Assembly (NCBI GenBank): GCA_046314415.1
Contig: JBKBWT010000389.1
Location: forward strand, 1-5,875
Origin: JADJNW01 sp046314415
GTDB lineage: Bacteria; Bacteroidota; Bacteroidia; Chitinophagales; Saprospiraceae
Direction: 5' to 3'
Length of the DNA stretch: 5,875 nucleotides
Each line of letters begins with the position of its first letter. The first letter of the stretch is position 1. The notes below the pieces were generated by a model, which did not search any database, was not told the origin of the DNA, and saw only the letters and a list, made by a program, of their open reading frames with translations. A program made the position numbers and the translations under genes. This document shows positions 1-5,655 of the stretch, piece by piece.

Positions 1-1676
1 TACCAGGAAGACCCCGCCCAACCGGGCATGGTACTCAATTCGTAAGGGTAAGTTTCTCCCCCTTGGGGGGCTGGGGGGCTGTAGCGCCAATCTTCCGCGC
101 GTCCCAGCGGTGGTTCGCCGGTTTCCGTTGGCAAATATTTATCCACCTGCGGCAAGACCAAAGGCAATTCCGATTCTTCAATCAAATACGGCACCTCGTC
201 TTTCCAGTAAACCGGCACCGGCTCGCCCCAGTAACGCTGGCGACTAAATACCGCGTTGCGAATCCTATATTGAATTTTTCCTTTACCTAAGCCCTTCTCT
301 TCCAGCCATTTAATCAACGTTGGCACGGCTTCGTCGTACGTCATGCCATTGATGATACCGGAATTGATATAACGCCCTTCTTTTGTAGCATCCGCGGCTT
401 CTTCGATATTTTTCTGCGCATCCAAAATGGGAATAATCGGCAAATTGAAATGCTTGGCAAAATTCCAGTCACGCTGGTCACCCGAAGGCACCGCCATCAC
501 CGCACCCGTGCCATAGCCTGCCAACACGTAATCGGCAATCCAGATCGGCACTTTTTCTCCATTGAATGGGTTAATGGCATAACTTCCTGTAAACGCGCCG
601 GTTATGCGTTTTTCTGCCTGACGATCCACTTCCGAACGCGATGCCGTCCACTTTTGATATTTTTCAATTTCATCCTGATGTTCTGGCGTGGTCAACGCTG
701 TAACATACTCATGTTCAGGCGCTAACACCATAAAAGTTACACCATATATCGTATCAACGCGCGTGGTAAAAACTTCAATTTGTTTATCCGGATGACCTTC
801 CACACCGAACTTGACAGATGCCCCCTGCGAGCGCCCAATCCAGTTGGTTTGCTGATCTTTAATCGATTCGGGCCAATCGACCGTTTTCAAACCTTCCAGC
901 AACCTATCAGCATAAGCGGTAATACGCATTGCCCACTGTTTCATCAACTTACGCTCCACCGGGTAGCCGCCGCGCTCCGACACGCCGTCTTTCACTTCGT
1001 CATTCGACAACACCGTACCCAGCGCCGGGCACCAATTCACATACGATTCTTCCGGAAACGTCAGGCGATATTTTAACAGCATTAATTGCTGGTCTTTTTC
1101 AGACATCGCATTCCATTCATCGGCAGTAAATGTTGGTGTATCTTCGTCGCAAACCGCATTTACATTTTTATTACCTTCGGCACTAAATACTTTTACTAAT
1201 TCACTGATTGGCAGGGCTTTATCAGCATTTTTATTATAATAATGATTAAATAACTGCATAAAAATCCACTGCGTCCATTTGTAAAATTTTGGATCGGACG
1301 TGCGGACTTCGCGGCTCCAGTCGTAGCTAAAACCCAGGTTTTCCAATTGCCGACGAAACGTATTAATATTATTTTCGGTCGTAATAGCAGGGTGTTGCCC
1401 GGTGCTGATGGCATATTGCTCCGCCGGCAAGCCAAAAGAGTCATACCCCATCGGATGCAGTACATGGAAGCCTTTCAGCCGCTTGTAGCGCGAAAAAATG
1501 TCGGTGGCGATATAGCCCAGCGGGTGCCCCACGTGCAAGCCCGCACCCGAAGGATAAGGAAACATATCAAGCACATAATATTTCGGCTTATCGCTCGTGT
1601 TTTCTACCTTGTAAATAGCGCGCTCTTCCCAATACTGACGCCACTTTTGCTCAATGTCGCGGGGATTGTATTCCAT
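1..1676 (-). CDS. leuS: Leucine--tRNA ligase, N-terminal 558 residues (partial at left edge)
   Basis: Cytoplasmic class I synthetase that attaches leucine to tRNA-Leu and removes mischarged amino acids in an inserted editing domain. Seen: MFPYPSG at residues 38-44, the HIGH-type signature HVGH at 48-51, and HPMGYDSFGLPAEQYAI at 74-90, which is diagnostic of LeuS. The editing (CP1) domain shows the threonine-rich TTRVDTIYG at 304-312 and GTGAVMAVPSGDQRDW at 389-404. The return to the catalytic core includes SRQRYWGEPVP at 478-488, and the visible part ends in STMPGWAGSSW. The KMSKS loop, anticodon-binding domain and C-terminal domain lie beyond the edge. The zinc-1 region (about 212-245) has one Cys (216) and no CxxC pair, which as I recall is usual for Bacteroidota LeuS. 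The ATG at 1676-1674 gives the expected family start MEYNPRDIEQKW and has no Shine-Dalgarno sequence. The gene is transcribed divergently from gene A. The identification is secure. Confidence 0.98.
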   Translation of the reverse strand, partial: MEYNPRDIEQKWRQYWEERAIYKVENTSDKPKYYVLDMFPYPSGAGLHVGHPLGYIATDIFSRYKRLKGFHVLHPMGYDSFGLPAEQYAISTGQHPAITTENNINTFRRQLENLGFSYDWSREVRTSDPKFYKWTQWIFMQLFNHYYNKNADKALPISELVKVFSAEGNKNVNAVCDEDTPTFTADEWNAMSEKDQQLMLLKYRLTFPEESYVNWCPALGTVLSNDEVKDGVSERGGYPVERKLMKQWAMRITAYADRLLEGLKTVDWPESIKDQQTNWIGRSQGASVKFGVEGHPDKQIEVFTTRVDTIYGVTFMVLAPEHEYVTALTTPEHQDEIEKYQKWTASRSEVDRQAEKRITGAFTGSYAINPFNGEKVPIWIADYVLAGYGTGAVMAVPSGDQRDWNFAKHFNLPIIPILDAQKNIEEAADATKEGRYINSGIINGMTYDEAVPTLIKWLEEKGLGKGKIQYRIRNAVFSRQRYWGEPVPVYWKDEVPYLIEESELPLVLPQVDKYLPTETGEPPLGRAEDWRYSPPAPQGGETYPYELSTMPGWAGSSW

Positions 1677-1850
1677 ATGACTTTAATGTATTATCTAACA
1701 ATGATTTTTCAAATAATGAATATCTTTCGCCAAAAAGTTCCACAAAGCTTGCTGTGGCAGGTATTTCTTTTAATCGAGCTGCGAAATTAGGGAAATTCCA
1801 CCAAAAGAAGCACTGTGAACATTCTTTACGTTTATTAAAAAATACAAGTT
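1677..1850. promoter_or_regulatory. Divergent intergenic region between leuS and gene A
   Basis: These 174 bp must hold the promoters for leuS (leftward) and gene A (rightward), because the two genes diverge. No complete Bacteroidota promoter (TTTG, about 19 bp, TAnnTTTG) is visible. Partial -7 matches for the rightward gene are TATCTTTC at 1721-1728 and TACGTTTA at 1827-1834, neither with a convincing upstream TTTG. Leftward, TTTG (1713-1710) lies 19 nt before TACATTAA (1690-1683), a poor match. A small inverted repeat CCACA/TGTGG (1740-1744 and 1753-1757) has an 8-nt loop. No RNA gene or small coding gene is apparent. Confidence 0.5.
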
Positions 1851-2567
1851 ATGAAAACCACTTTCACCTTTGCCTTTTTATTGCTGGCTTACAGCACCAT
1901 TTTTGCGCAAGTTCTGCTTGATATTCAAGGTTTGAATGATGTATCGCCTTACAATCGTGGCGCTAAGGGATTTGACCTGCGCTATGAGGGCGTCAGAGGC
2001 ACGCCGCTTTTATTCGATGATTGGCAAACCGCCAAAATTCAACTCGCTGACCGGGATACGTTCGGGGCTACTGCCAAAATCAATGTTGATCTGGAACAAA
2101 ATTTGCTAATTTTACAGCTCCCCGGTGAAAAAGTGGGGCAAGTATCGCCGTACAAATTAAAAGCATTTAAAATTGAGGATGCGGCGAGCCGACAAACGCA
2201 ACTCTGGACGGTGTTGCGCGAGAAAGAAGTGGAAGGCACCACCAATTCACAGGAAAAATTTTATGAATTATTACATCAAGGGAAATTTACTTTACTAAAA
2301 TCTGTAAAGAAAACCTTCAAAAGAGCCAATTACAAAGAGGCGTACAGCATTGGCGCGCGTTACGACGAGTATATAAAAGGGGTAGATTACTGGCTGCGCG
2401 AAGGGGACAAACCCTTTCAGGAAATTAAACTCAAGCGCAAATCGCTGGATGAAGTACTGTCGCGCTACGCCAGCCGCATGGAACGCATTATAAAAAACCA
2501 AAAACTAAATGTAAGCGAGGAAAAGGATGTAATAAAATTATTAACTGCCTTGGAAGAGGATAACTGA
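1851..2567 (+). CDS. Secreted protein of unknown function, paralogue A (first of three)
   Basis: This 238-residue protein is probably exported to the periplasm or cell surface. Residues 1-19 form a classic signal peptide (MKT, hydrophobic core, IFA then Gln), with predicted cleavage before Q20. The mature front half (about 37-110) looks beta-rich and carries AKGFDLRYEGVRGTPLLFDDWQ, residues 38-59, then a DTF motif at 69-71 and INVDLEQNLL at 77-86. A linker leads to EKEVEG (124-129). The back half has FYELLHQGKFTLLK (137-150), YDEY (171-174), DYWL (179-182), a Lys-rich EIKLKRKSL (191-199), and a C-terminal helix ending EEKDVIKLL. I recognise this layout as a recurrent, unnamed Bacteroidota secreted family; no enzymatic motif is visible. 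By eye it is closest to paralogue B, with roughly two fifths to one half identical residues. The ATG is preceded by AAGTT, as in B, and lacks a Shine-Dalgarno sequence. Confidence 0.9.
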   Translation: MKTTFTFAFLLLAYSTIFAQVLLDIQGLNDVSPYNRGAKGFDLRYEGVRGTPLLFDDWQTAKIQLADRDTFGATAKINVDLEQNLLILQLPGEKVGQVSPYKLKAFKIEDAASRQTQLWTVLREKEVEGTTNSQEKFYELLHQGKFTLLKSVKKTFKRANYKEAYSIGARYDEYIKGVDYWLREGDKPFQEIKLKRKSLDEVLSRYASRMERIIKNQKLNVSEEKDVIKLLTALEEDN

Positions 2568-2581
2568 TGGCAATTTGCTAT

Positions 2582-2594
2582 TGATTAATAATCA
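2582..2594. repeat. 13-bp AT-rich inverted repeat downstream of gene A
   Basis: TGATTA-A-TAATCA is a perfect 6-bp dyad around a single central base, starting 14 bp after the gene A stop. It has no GC-rich stem or T-tract, so it is not an obvious terminator. It could be an operator-like site or a chance match in AT-rich DNA. Confidence 0.3.
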
Positions 2595-2639
2595 TTTAAA
2601 TAAAACAAGAATTTACAATAATTCATATTATATCACATC

Positions 2640-2666
2640 AAGTATTATACTTATTTTATAATAAAA
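2640..2666. repeat. Two adjacent 13-bp AT-rich dyads in the leader of gene B
   Basis: AAGTAT-T-ATACTT (2640-2652) and TTTTAT-A-ATAAAA (2654-2666) are perfect 6-bp dyads with one central base, one base apart, ending 9 bp before the gene B start. They would fall in or near the untranslated leader of B and could bind a regulator or fold weakly. The DNA here is so AT-rich that chance is a real alternative. Confidence 0.3.
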
Positions 2667-2675
2667 ACTTGAGTT

Positions 2676-3410
2676 ATGAAGACATTATTCACGCTGGTGC
2701 TGGCATTTACTTTCAGCATGATATTGGCGCAAACGCCTACCGCCATTGATCCTGAGCAGAATCTGCGCACGCTGGGCAATTTAACGCCGCTGAGCGCCGG
2801 AGCAATGGGTTTTGATAATCGGTATCAAGGTGTGCAGGGTACGCCATTTTTATTTACAGAATTTCAAACCGGCACGATTCAATTCACGAAACAAGATACA
2901 TTTAGTACACCCTTTAAATTAAATGTGGATTTAATCAAGAATACGCTGCTGGTACAAATGAAAAATGGTTCGCTGGGTGAAGTGAGCGCTAATAATCTTA
3001 AAGCCTTGCAATTCAGCAACTTACCGAATCCACCCCAACCAAGTAACTGGATTATCCTGTCAGAGAAAGAGGTGGAAGGGAATAACAGCGTGCGCGAGAA
3101 ATTTTATGGGGTGCTGCATAATAATCAGTACCGTTTATTAAAATCGATAGAAAAAACCTTTAAAAAAGCGAGCTACCAGGGCGCTTATAATAGTGGCAAT
3201 ACGTATGATGAATTTTTAACCGAAGAGGTGTACTGGCTCAGCGCCCCCGGCAAACCCTTTGAAAAAATAAAACTCAAGCGTAAAGACCTGGAAAAAGCCT
3301 TGTCGGCAGAAGCAGCAAAAGTGCAGAAAATAGCAAAAGACAATAAGTTAGACTTAAATGATTATTATGATATTATACAATTATTAGTTTTGCTAGAAAA
3401 AGGGAATTAG
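2676..3410 (+). CDS. Secreted protein of unknown function, paralogue B (second of three)
   Basis: This 244-residue exported protein aligns with paralogue A along its whole length. The signal peptide is residues 1-18 (MKTLFTLVLAFTFSMILA), with predicted cleavage before Q19. A short segment containing EQNLRTL (27-33) is absent from A but echoed in C. The conserved core follows: AMGFDNRYQGVQGTPFLF (43-60), FQTGTIQF (63-70), DTF (74-76), LNVDLIKNTLLVQ (82-94), EKEVEG (130-135), EKFYGVLH (141-148), LLKS (154-157), TYDEF (176-180), VYWLS (185-189) and EKIKLKRKDL (196-205). The C-terminal helix reads NKLDLNDYYDIIQLL, where A and C have an EEKD sequence. It lies 108 bp after A on the same strand, and both genes begin AGTTATGAA. 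Co-transcription with A is possible but the gap also allows an own promoter. Function is unknown and no catalytic motif is visible. Confidence 0.9.
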   Translation: MKTLFTLVLAFTFSMILAQTPTAIDPEQNLRTLGNLTPLSAGAMGFDNRYQGVQGTPFLFTEFQTGTIQFTKQDTFSTPFKLNVDLIKNTLLVQMKNGSLGEVSANNLKALQFSNLPNPPQPSNWIILSEKEVEGNNSVREKFYGVLHNNQYRLLKSIEKTFKKASYQGAYNSGNTYDEFLTEEVYWLSAPGKPFEKIKLKRKDLEKALSAEAAKVQKIAKDNKLDLNDYYDIIQLLVLLEKGN

Positions 3411-3421
3411 TCCAGAATTCA

Positions 3422-3451
3422 TTTGATCGCAACTCTAAATATTTACATTTA
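3422..3451 (+). promoter_or_regulatory. Candidate Bacteroidota-type promoter for gene C
   Basis: TTTG at 3422-3425 is followed after 18 nt by TACATTTA at 3444-3451. This fits the Bacteroidota primary sigma factor pattern (-33 TTTG, -7 TAnnTTTG) with one mismatch, the last G of the -7 element. Transcription would start near 3455-3460, giving a leader of about 55-60 nt before the ATG at 3515. It is the best such match in the A-D block, but short AT-rich motifs arise easily by chance. Confidence 0.35.
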
Positions 3452-3514
3452 AAGTAAACTTATTTTAGTTATAATATTTTCAATACTTTTTATAAGAAAT
3501 CACCTGATATTATT

Positions 3515-4255
3515 ATGTCAAAAACATTATTACTTTCAATTTTGCTATGGCTGCTCTATGCCATAGCGGGAGGTTTTTGTCAAACTTCCAATCCAGCCGA
3601 TGCTACCGAGCAACCATTACGGACATTGGCTACCATGCGCGCCAGCGAGCAGGAAGTAAAAAAATGGCAACTTAATCCTGCCGCATCGCCCTTTTTATTT
3701 AGTGACTGGCAAGAAGGGACGGGCGTTTTTATACGCGAATCGCAGGATACCTTTAGCGCTACAGCCCTTATGAATATTGATCTGCTGCGACAAATGCTGG
3801 CTGTACAGTTTCGCGACGGTGCCATTGGTTACATCAGTCCGATGCATTTGCAGGAATTATTTATTCGGGAAAAATTATATTTTTTACACAATTTTATGAT
3901 ATTACCGGTAAAAACGGTAGAGGGCGGCAAAGATGAACAGTTGGCATTTTACGAAAAGCTGCATCATGGAAAATTTACTTTACTCAAAAGAGTCGTAAAA
4001 CGCTCGCAATCGTCTTATGCGCTGGGGCTTGCTTCGGTGAATGAAAGTACTACAGCAGATGTAATTACTGCTGCAACTTATTGGTTATCAACGGATCAAC
4101 AAACTTATAAAAAAATTAATTTGCGGCGGAAATCGTTGGAAAGTACCTTGCCTGCCAAGCGCACCGAGATTGATGCATTGGTAAAACAACATCAATTAAA
4201 TTTAGTGGAAGAAAAAGATGTACTACGATTATTGGAATTTTTGGAGGTATCTTAG
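3515..4255 (+). CDS. Secreted protein of unknown function, diverged paralogue C (third of three)
   Basis: This 246-residue exported protein is the most diverged of the three. The signal peptide runs through residues 1-22 (MSKTLLLSILLWLLYAIAGG, then FC), with likely cleavage before Q23; Phe at -1 argues against a lipobox at Cys22. EQPLRTL (32-38) matches the EQNLRTL of B. The family core is recognisable as SPFLFSDWQEG (58-68), QDTFSATALMNIDLL (77-91), AVQFRDGAIGYIS (96-108), VEGG (135-138), AFYEKLHHGKFTLLKRV (144-160), YWLS (189-192), YKKINLRRKSLES (198-210) and NLVEEKDVLRLLEFLE (229-244). The KGFDxRYxGVxG segment in front of the (T/S)P-x-LF motif is replaced by VKKWQLNPAA, and the YDEY/YDEF motif is missing. 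The gene follows B by 104 bp, with a candidate promoter in the gap. Function is unknown; divergence suggests a specialised role or relaxed constraint. Confidence 0.88.
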   Translation: MSKTLLLSILLWLLYAIAGGFCQTSNPADATEQPLRTLATMRASEQEVKKWQLNPAASPFLFSDWQEGTGVFIRESQDTFSATALMNIDLLRQMLAVQFRDGAIGYISPMHLQELFIREKLYFLHNFMILPVKTVEGGKDEQLAFYEKLHHGKFTLLKRVVKRSQSSYALGLASVNESTTADVITAATYWLSTDQQTYKKINLRRKSLESTLPAKRTEIDALVKQHQLNLVEEKDVLRLLEFLEVS

Positions 4256-4290
4256 CGTTTAGAAATTATGCTTGTTGGACATCATAGCCA

Positions 4291-4316
4291 AATAATAAAA
4301 TTATTAAAAATTTAAT
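4291..4316. repeat. AT-only dyads just upstream of gene D
   Basis: AATAAT-AAA-ATTATT (4291-4305) overlaps ATTAAA-AA-TTTAAT (4303-4316). Both are perfect dyads made only of A and T, ending 4 bp before the start of D. They may keep the start region unstructured or form a weak site, and low sequence complexity makes chance likely. Confidence 0.25.
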
Positions 4317-4320
4317 ATCC

Positions 4321-4779
4321 ATGAGATTTTTAATTAAAGTAGCCCTTTTACTTGTCGCGGGCGTCGTTATTTATAATTATTTCTTCGGCACGCCCGAGGA
4401 AAAAGAGCAATCCAAAAAGGTAATTAACACTGCCAAAGATGCCGGTAAAGCCGTCTGGTCTTTTGGCAAGGAAGCTTTTGGCTTGCTGCGCAGTGAAAAG
4501 AAAAAATTTGACGCCGGTAAATATAATGAAGCGGTGGATAATGTTGGCAATTTATATGATAAGCTGCGCGGTCATGCTAAAACCATTGAGGATAATAAGG
4601 ATTTGATCGCTCGCCTCGACCGACTGGAACGCAAACGCCGGGAGCTTGAAGGCAAAATTGATGAACCGGCTTCTTATGAAGGTACCGAGCGTGCCCGCCA
4701 AACCGAGATTCGCCGTGAGTGGGATCAACTCATGCGCGAAACAGAAGATTTGGTACAGGATATGGAGGAGCGAAAATAA
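4321..4779 (+). CDS. Small membrane-anchored, highly charged helical protein of unknown function (gene D)
   Basis: This 152-residue protein has one N-terminal hydrophobic segment (about residues 3-22, FLIKVALLLVAGVVIYNYFF) with no signal peptidase site, so it is probably an uncleaved membrane anchor. After GTPEEKEQSKK (23-33) comes a helix-prone stretch, LLRSEKKKFDAGKYNEAVDN (55-74). A very charged segment with heptad-like spacing follows, LIARLDRLERKRRELEGKI (95-113), and an acidic-basic tail to residue 152; both suggest coiled coil. I recognise a similar layout in unnamed small Bacteroidota proteins but know of no assigned function. It starts 65 bp after C on the same strand and ends just before the convergent terminator, so it is the last gene of the block. 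Which side of the membrane carries the helix is not clear. It is unrelated in sequence to A-C. Confidence 0.85.
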   Translation: MRFLIKVALLLVAGVVIYNYFFGTPEEKEQSKKVINTAKDAGKAVWSFGKEAFGLLRSEKKKFDAGKYNEAVDNVGNLYDKLRGHAKTIEDNKDLIARLDRLERKRRELEGKIDEPASYEGTERARQTEIRREWDQLMRETEDLVQDMEERK

Positions 4780-4784
4780 ACACA

Positions 4785-4817
4785 GGATTATTTATATTAT
4801 AATCCATATAATATAAA
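4785..4817. repeat. Alternative AT-rich hairpins after gene D
   Basis: GGATTAT (4785-4791) can pair with ATAATCC (4799-4805) around a 7-nt loop. TTTATATTAT (4791-4800) can instead pair with ATAATATAAA (4808-4817). The two pairings exclude each other, and neither is followed by a T-tract, so they are weak secondary structures ahead of the main terminator rather than terminators themselves. Confidence 0.35.
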
Positions 4818-4832
4818 AGGAATTAAAAATAT

Positions 4833-4872
4833 AAAAAGCACATTGCGTAATATAATATGCAATGTGCTTTTT
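4833..4872. terminator. Bidirectional intrinsic terminator between gene D and truB
   Basis: AAAAAGCACATTGC (4833-4846) pairs perfectly with GCAATGTGCTTTTT (4859-4872), giving a 14-bp stem around a 12-nt AT-rich loop. The loop may close further with a G-U, a T-A and an A-T pair. The stem has A5 on its left side and T5 on its right, so a U-tract follows the GCACATTGC core in transcripts from either strand. It starts 53 bp after the gene D stop and ends 12 bp beyond the truB stop, which suits ending both convergent transcripts. Confidence 0.85.
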
Positions 4873-4884
4873 ACGTGTAATATC

Positions 4885-5592
4885 TTAGGTATCAATTGTT
4901 AAACCACTTATAATCTCCTCTACTTCCCAGGCATCGGTTAAGTTAAATTGCCCTACCTTGGTCCGGCATAAGGCAGTAAGATACCCCCCGCTTTGTACCG
5001 CTTTGCCAAGATCGTACGCCAAAGAACGGATGTAAGTACCCTTGCTGCAATGCACCCGAAAATCCACCTCCGGTAGTTCAATTCGCGTAAGCTCAAACGC
5101 ATCAATATGCACCGGACGAGCCTGAATTTCAAGCATTTCGCCTTTCCGGGCTTTTTTATACAGCGGTTGCCCCCCTACTTTGATAGCCGAATACATAGGA
5201 GGAATTTGTTTAATATCACCCAGAAATTGTCGGCTGGCTTGTTCGAGCAATTCAGGCGTAATGTGAGCGGTGGGAAAAGTAGCGTCGGGTTCGGTTTCCG
5301 CGTCATAAGAGGGCGTCGTAGCGCCTAAACGGATGGTACCCGTGTATTCTTTGTCCAAACCTTGATAATCAGCAAGATTTTTGGTGGCTTTGCCGGTGCA
5401 AATGATCAAAAGCCCGGTCGCCATGGGGTCAAGCGTGCCGGCGTGCCCAACTTTGATATTTTTAACGCCTAGTTTTTTTTTGAGCTGATAGCGAATTTTA
5501 TTTACTACATCAAATGAGGTCCAACCTTTGGGTTTATTCACCAACAAGGTAGCACCGGCAAGAAAATCATATTGGGTAATATCTTTTTGCAT
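4885..5592 (-). CDS. truB: tRNA pseudouridine(55) synthase TruB
   Basis: Converts uridine 55 in the T-loop of tRNAs to pseudouridine in the cytoplasm. Seen: LLVNKPKGWTSFDVVNKIR (16-34), typical of the TruB start, then the catalytic motif GHAGTLDPMATG (49-60) with Asp55 as the expected nucleophile. Further family motifs are KEYTGTIRLG (81-90) with the conserved Tyr83, PPMYSAIKVGGQPLYKKAR (131-149) and SKGTYIRSLAYDLG (183-196). At 235 residues it is complete and has no C-terminal PUA domain, which fits the short TruB form common in Bacteroidota. The ATG at 5592-5590 is chosen because it gives the right distance to the first motif and no other Met precedes it. The leader has no Shine-Dalgarno sequence but carries a hairpin and a tiny overlapping reading frame. 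It lies 63 bp downstream of uppP on the same strand and is probably co-transcribed with it. Confidence 0.98.
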   Translation of the reverse strand: MQKDITQYDFLAGATLLVNKPKGWTSFDVVNKIRYQLKKKLGVKNIKVGHAGTLDPMATGLLIICTGKATKNLADYQGLDKEYTGTIRLGATTPSYDAETEPDATFPTAHITPELLEQASRQFLGDIKQIPPMYSAIKVGGQPLYKKARKGEMLEIQARPVHIDAFELTRIELPEVDFRVHCSKGTYIRSLAYDLGKAVQSGGYLTALCRTKVGQFNLTDAWEVEEIISGLTIDT

Positions 5593-5618
5593 TATGATAG
5601 GCTACAGCGTAGCATCAT
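5592..5618 (-). CDS. Possible 8-codon leader reading frame overlapping the truB start
   Basis: On the minus strand, ATG at 5618-5616 opens a frame encoding MMLRCSLS. Its TAA stop (5594-5592) shares one base with the truB ATG (5592-5590), forming TAATG. Such stop-start overlaps often couple translation of neighbouring genes. The frame is very short, has no ribosome binding site I can see and may not be translated. Confidence 0.25.
   Translation of the reverse strand: MMLRCSLS
5594..5618 (-). promoter_or_regulatory. Hairpin immediately upstream of the truB start codon
   Basis: In the minus-strand RNA, ATGAT pairs with ATCAT (outer stem) and GCTAC with GTAGC (inner stem), around the 3-nt loop GCT, with a 2-nt bulge on the 3' side. 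The structure ends one base before the truB ATG, where the initiating ribosome would sit. It could limit truB initiation until opened, for instance by translation of the overlapping 8-codon frame. The structure is seen in the sequence; its role is inferred. Confidence 0.4.
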
Positions 5619-5655
5619 TAAGTTTTGTAAATGTTTTTATAATAATTGTCACTTT

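Noticed and set aside
63..1129. Plus-strand open frames of 66-98 codons within 63-1129
   Set aside because: They lie antisense to leuS, whose frame is continuous and matches the family motif by motif. Their products are Arg/His/Phe-rich, as expected from reading a real gene backwards.
1347..1790. 147-codon plus-strand frame across the leuS start
   Set aside because: Most of it is antisense to the catalytic N-terminus of LeuS, including the HIGH region. It has no recognisable domain and no sensible start context.
1677..1850. T-box or leucine leader peptide controlling leuS
   Set aside because: No T-box specifier stem, no T-box consensus and no run of Leu codons in a short frame are visible. 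T-boxes are also not expected in Bacteroidota.
3515..3590. Gene C as a lipoprotein with Cys22 as the lipid-modified residue
   Set aside because: The sequence before the Cys is GGF. Phe at -1 is not accepted in a lipobox, and cleavage after FC before Gln fits signal peptidase I and the FA|Q pattern in A.
1851..4255. CRISPR array or mobile-element origin for the repeated genes
   Set aside because: The repetition is at gene scale between diverged proteins. There are no short regularly spaced repeats, transposase, terminal inverted repeats or target-site duplications.
4267..4274. TATGCTTG as a -7 element for gene D
   Set aside because: It has a mismatch in the TTTG core, and the nearest upstream TTTG (4240-4243) is 23 nt away, at the edge of acceptable spacing. 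This is too weak to list.
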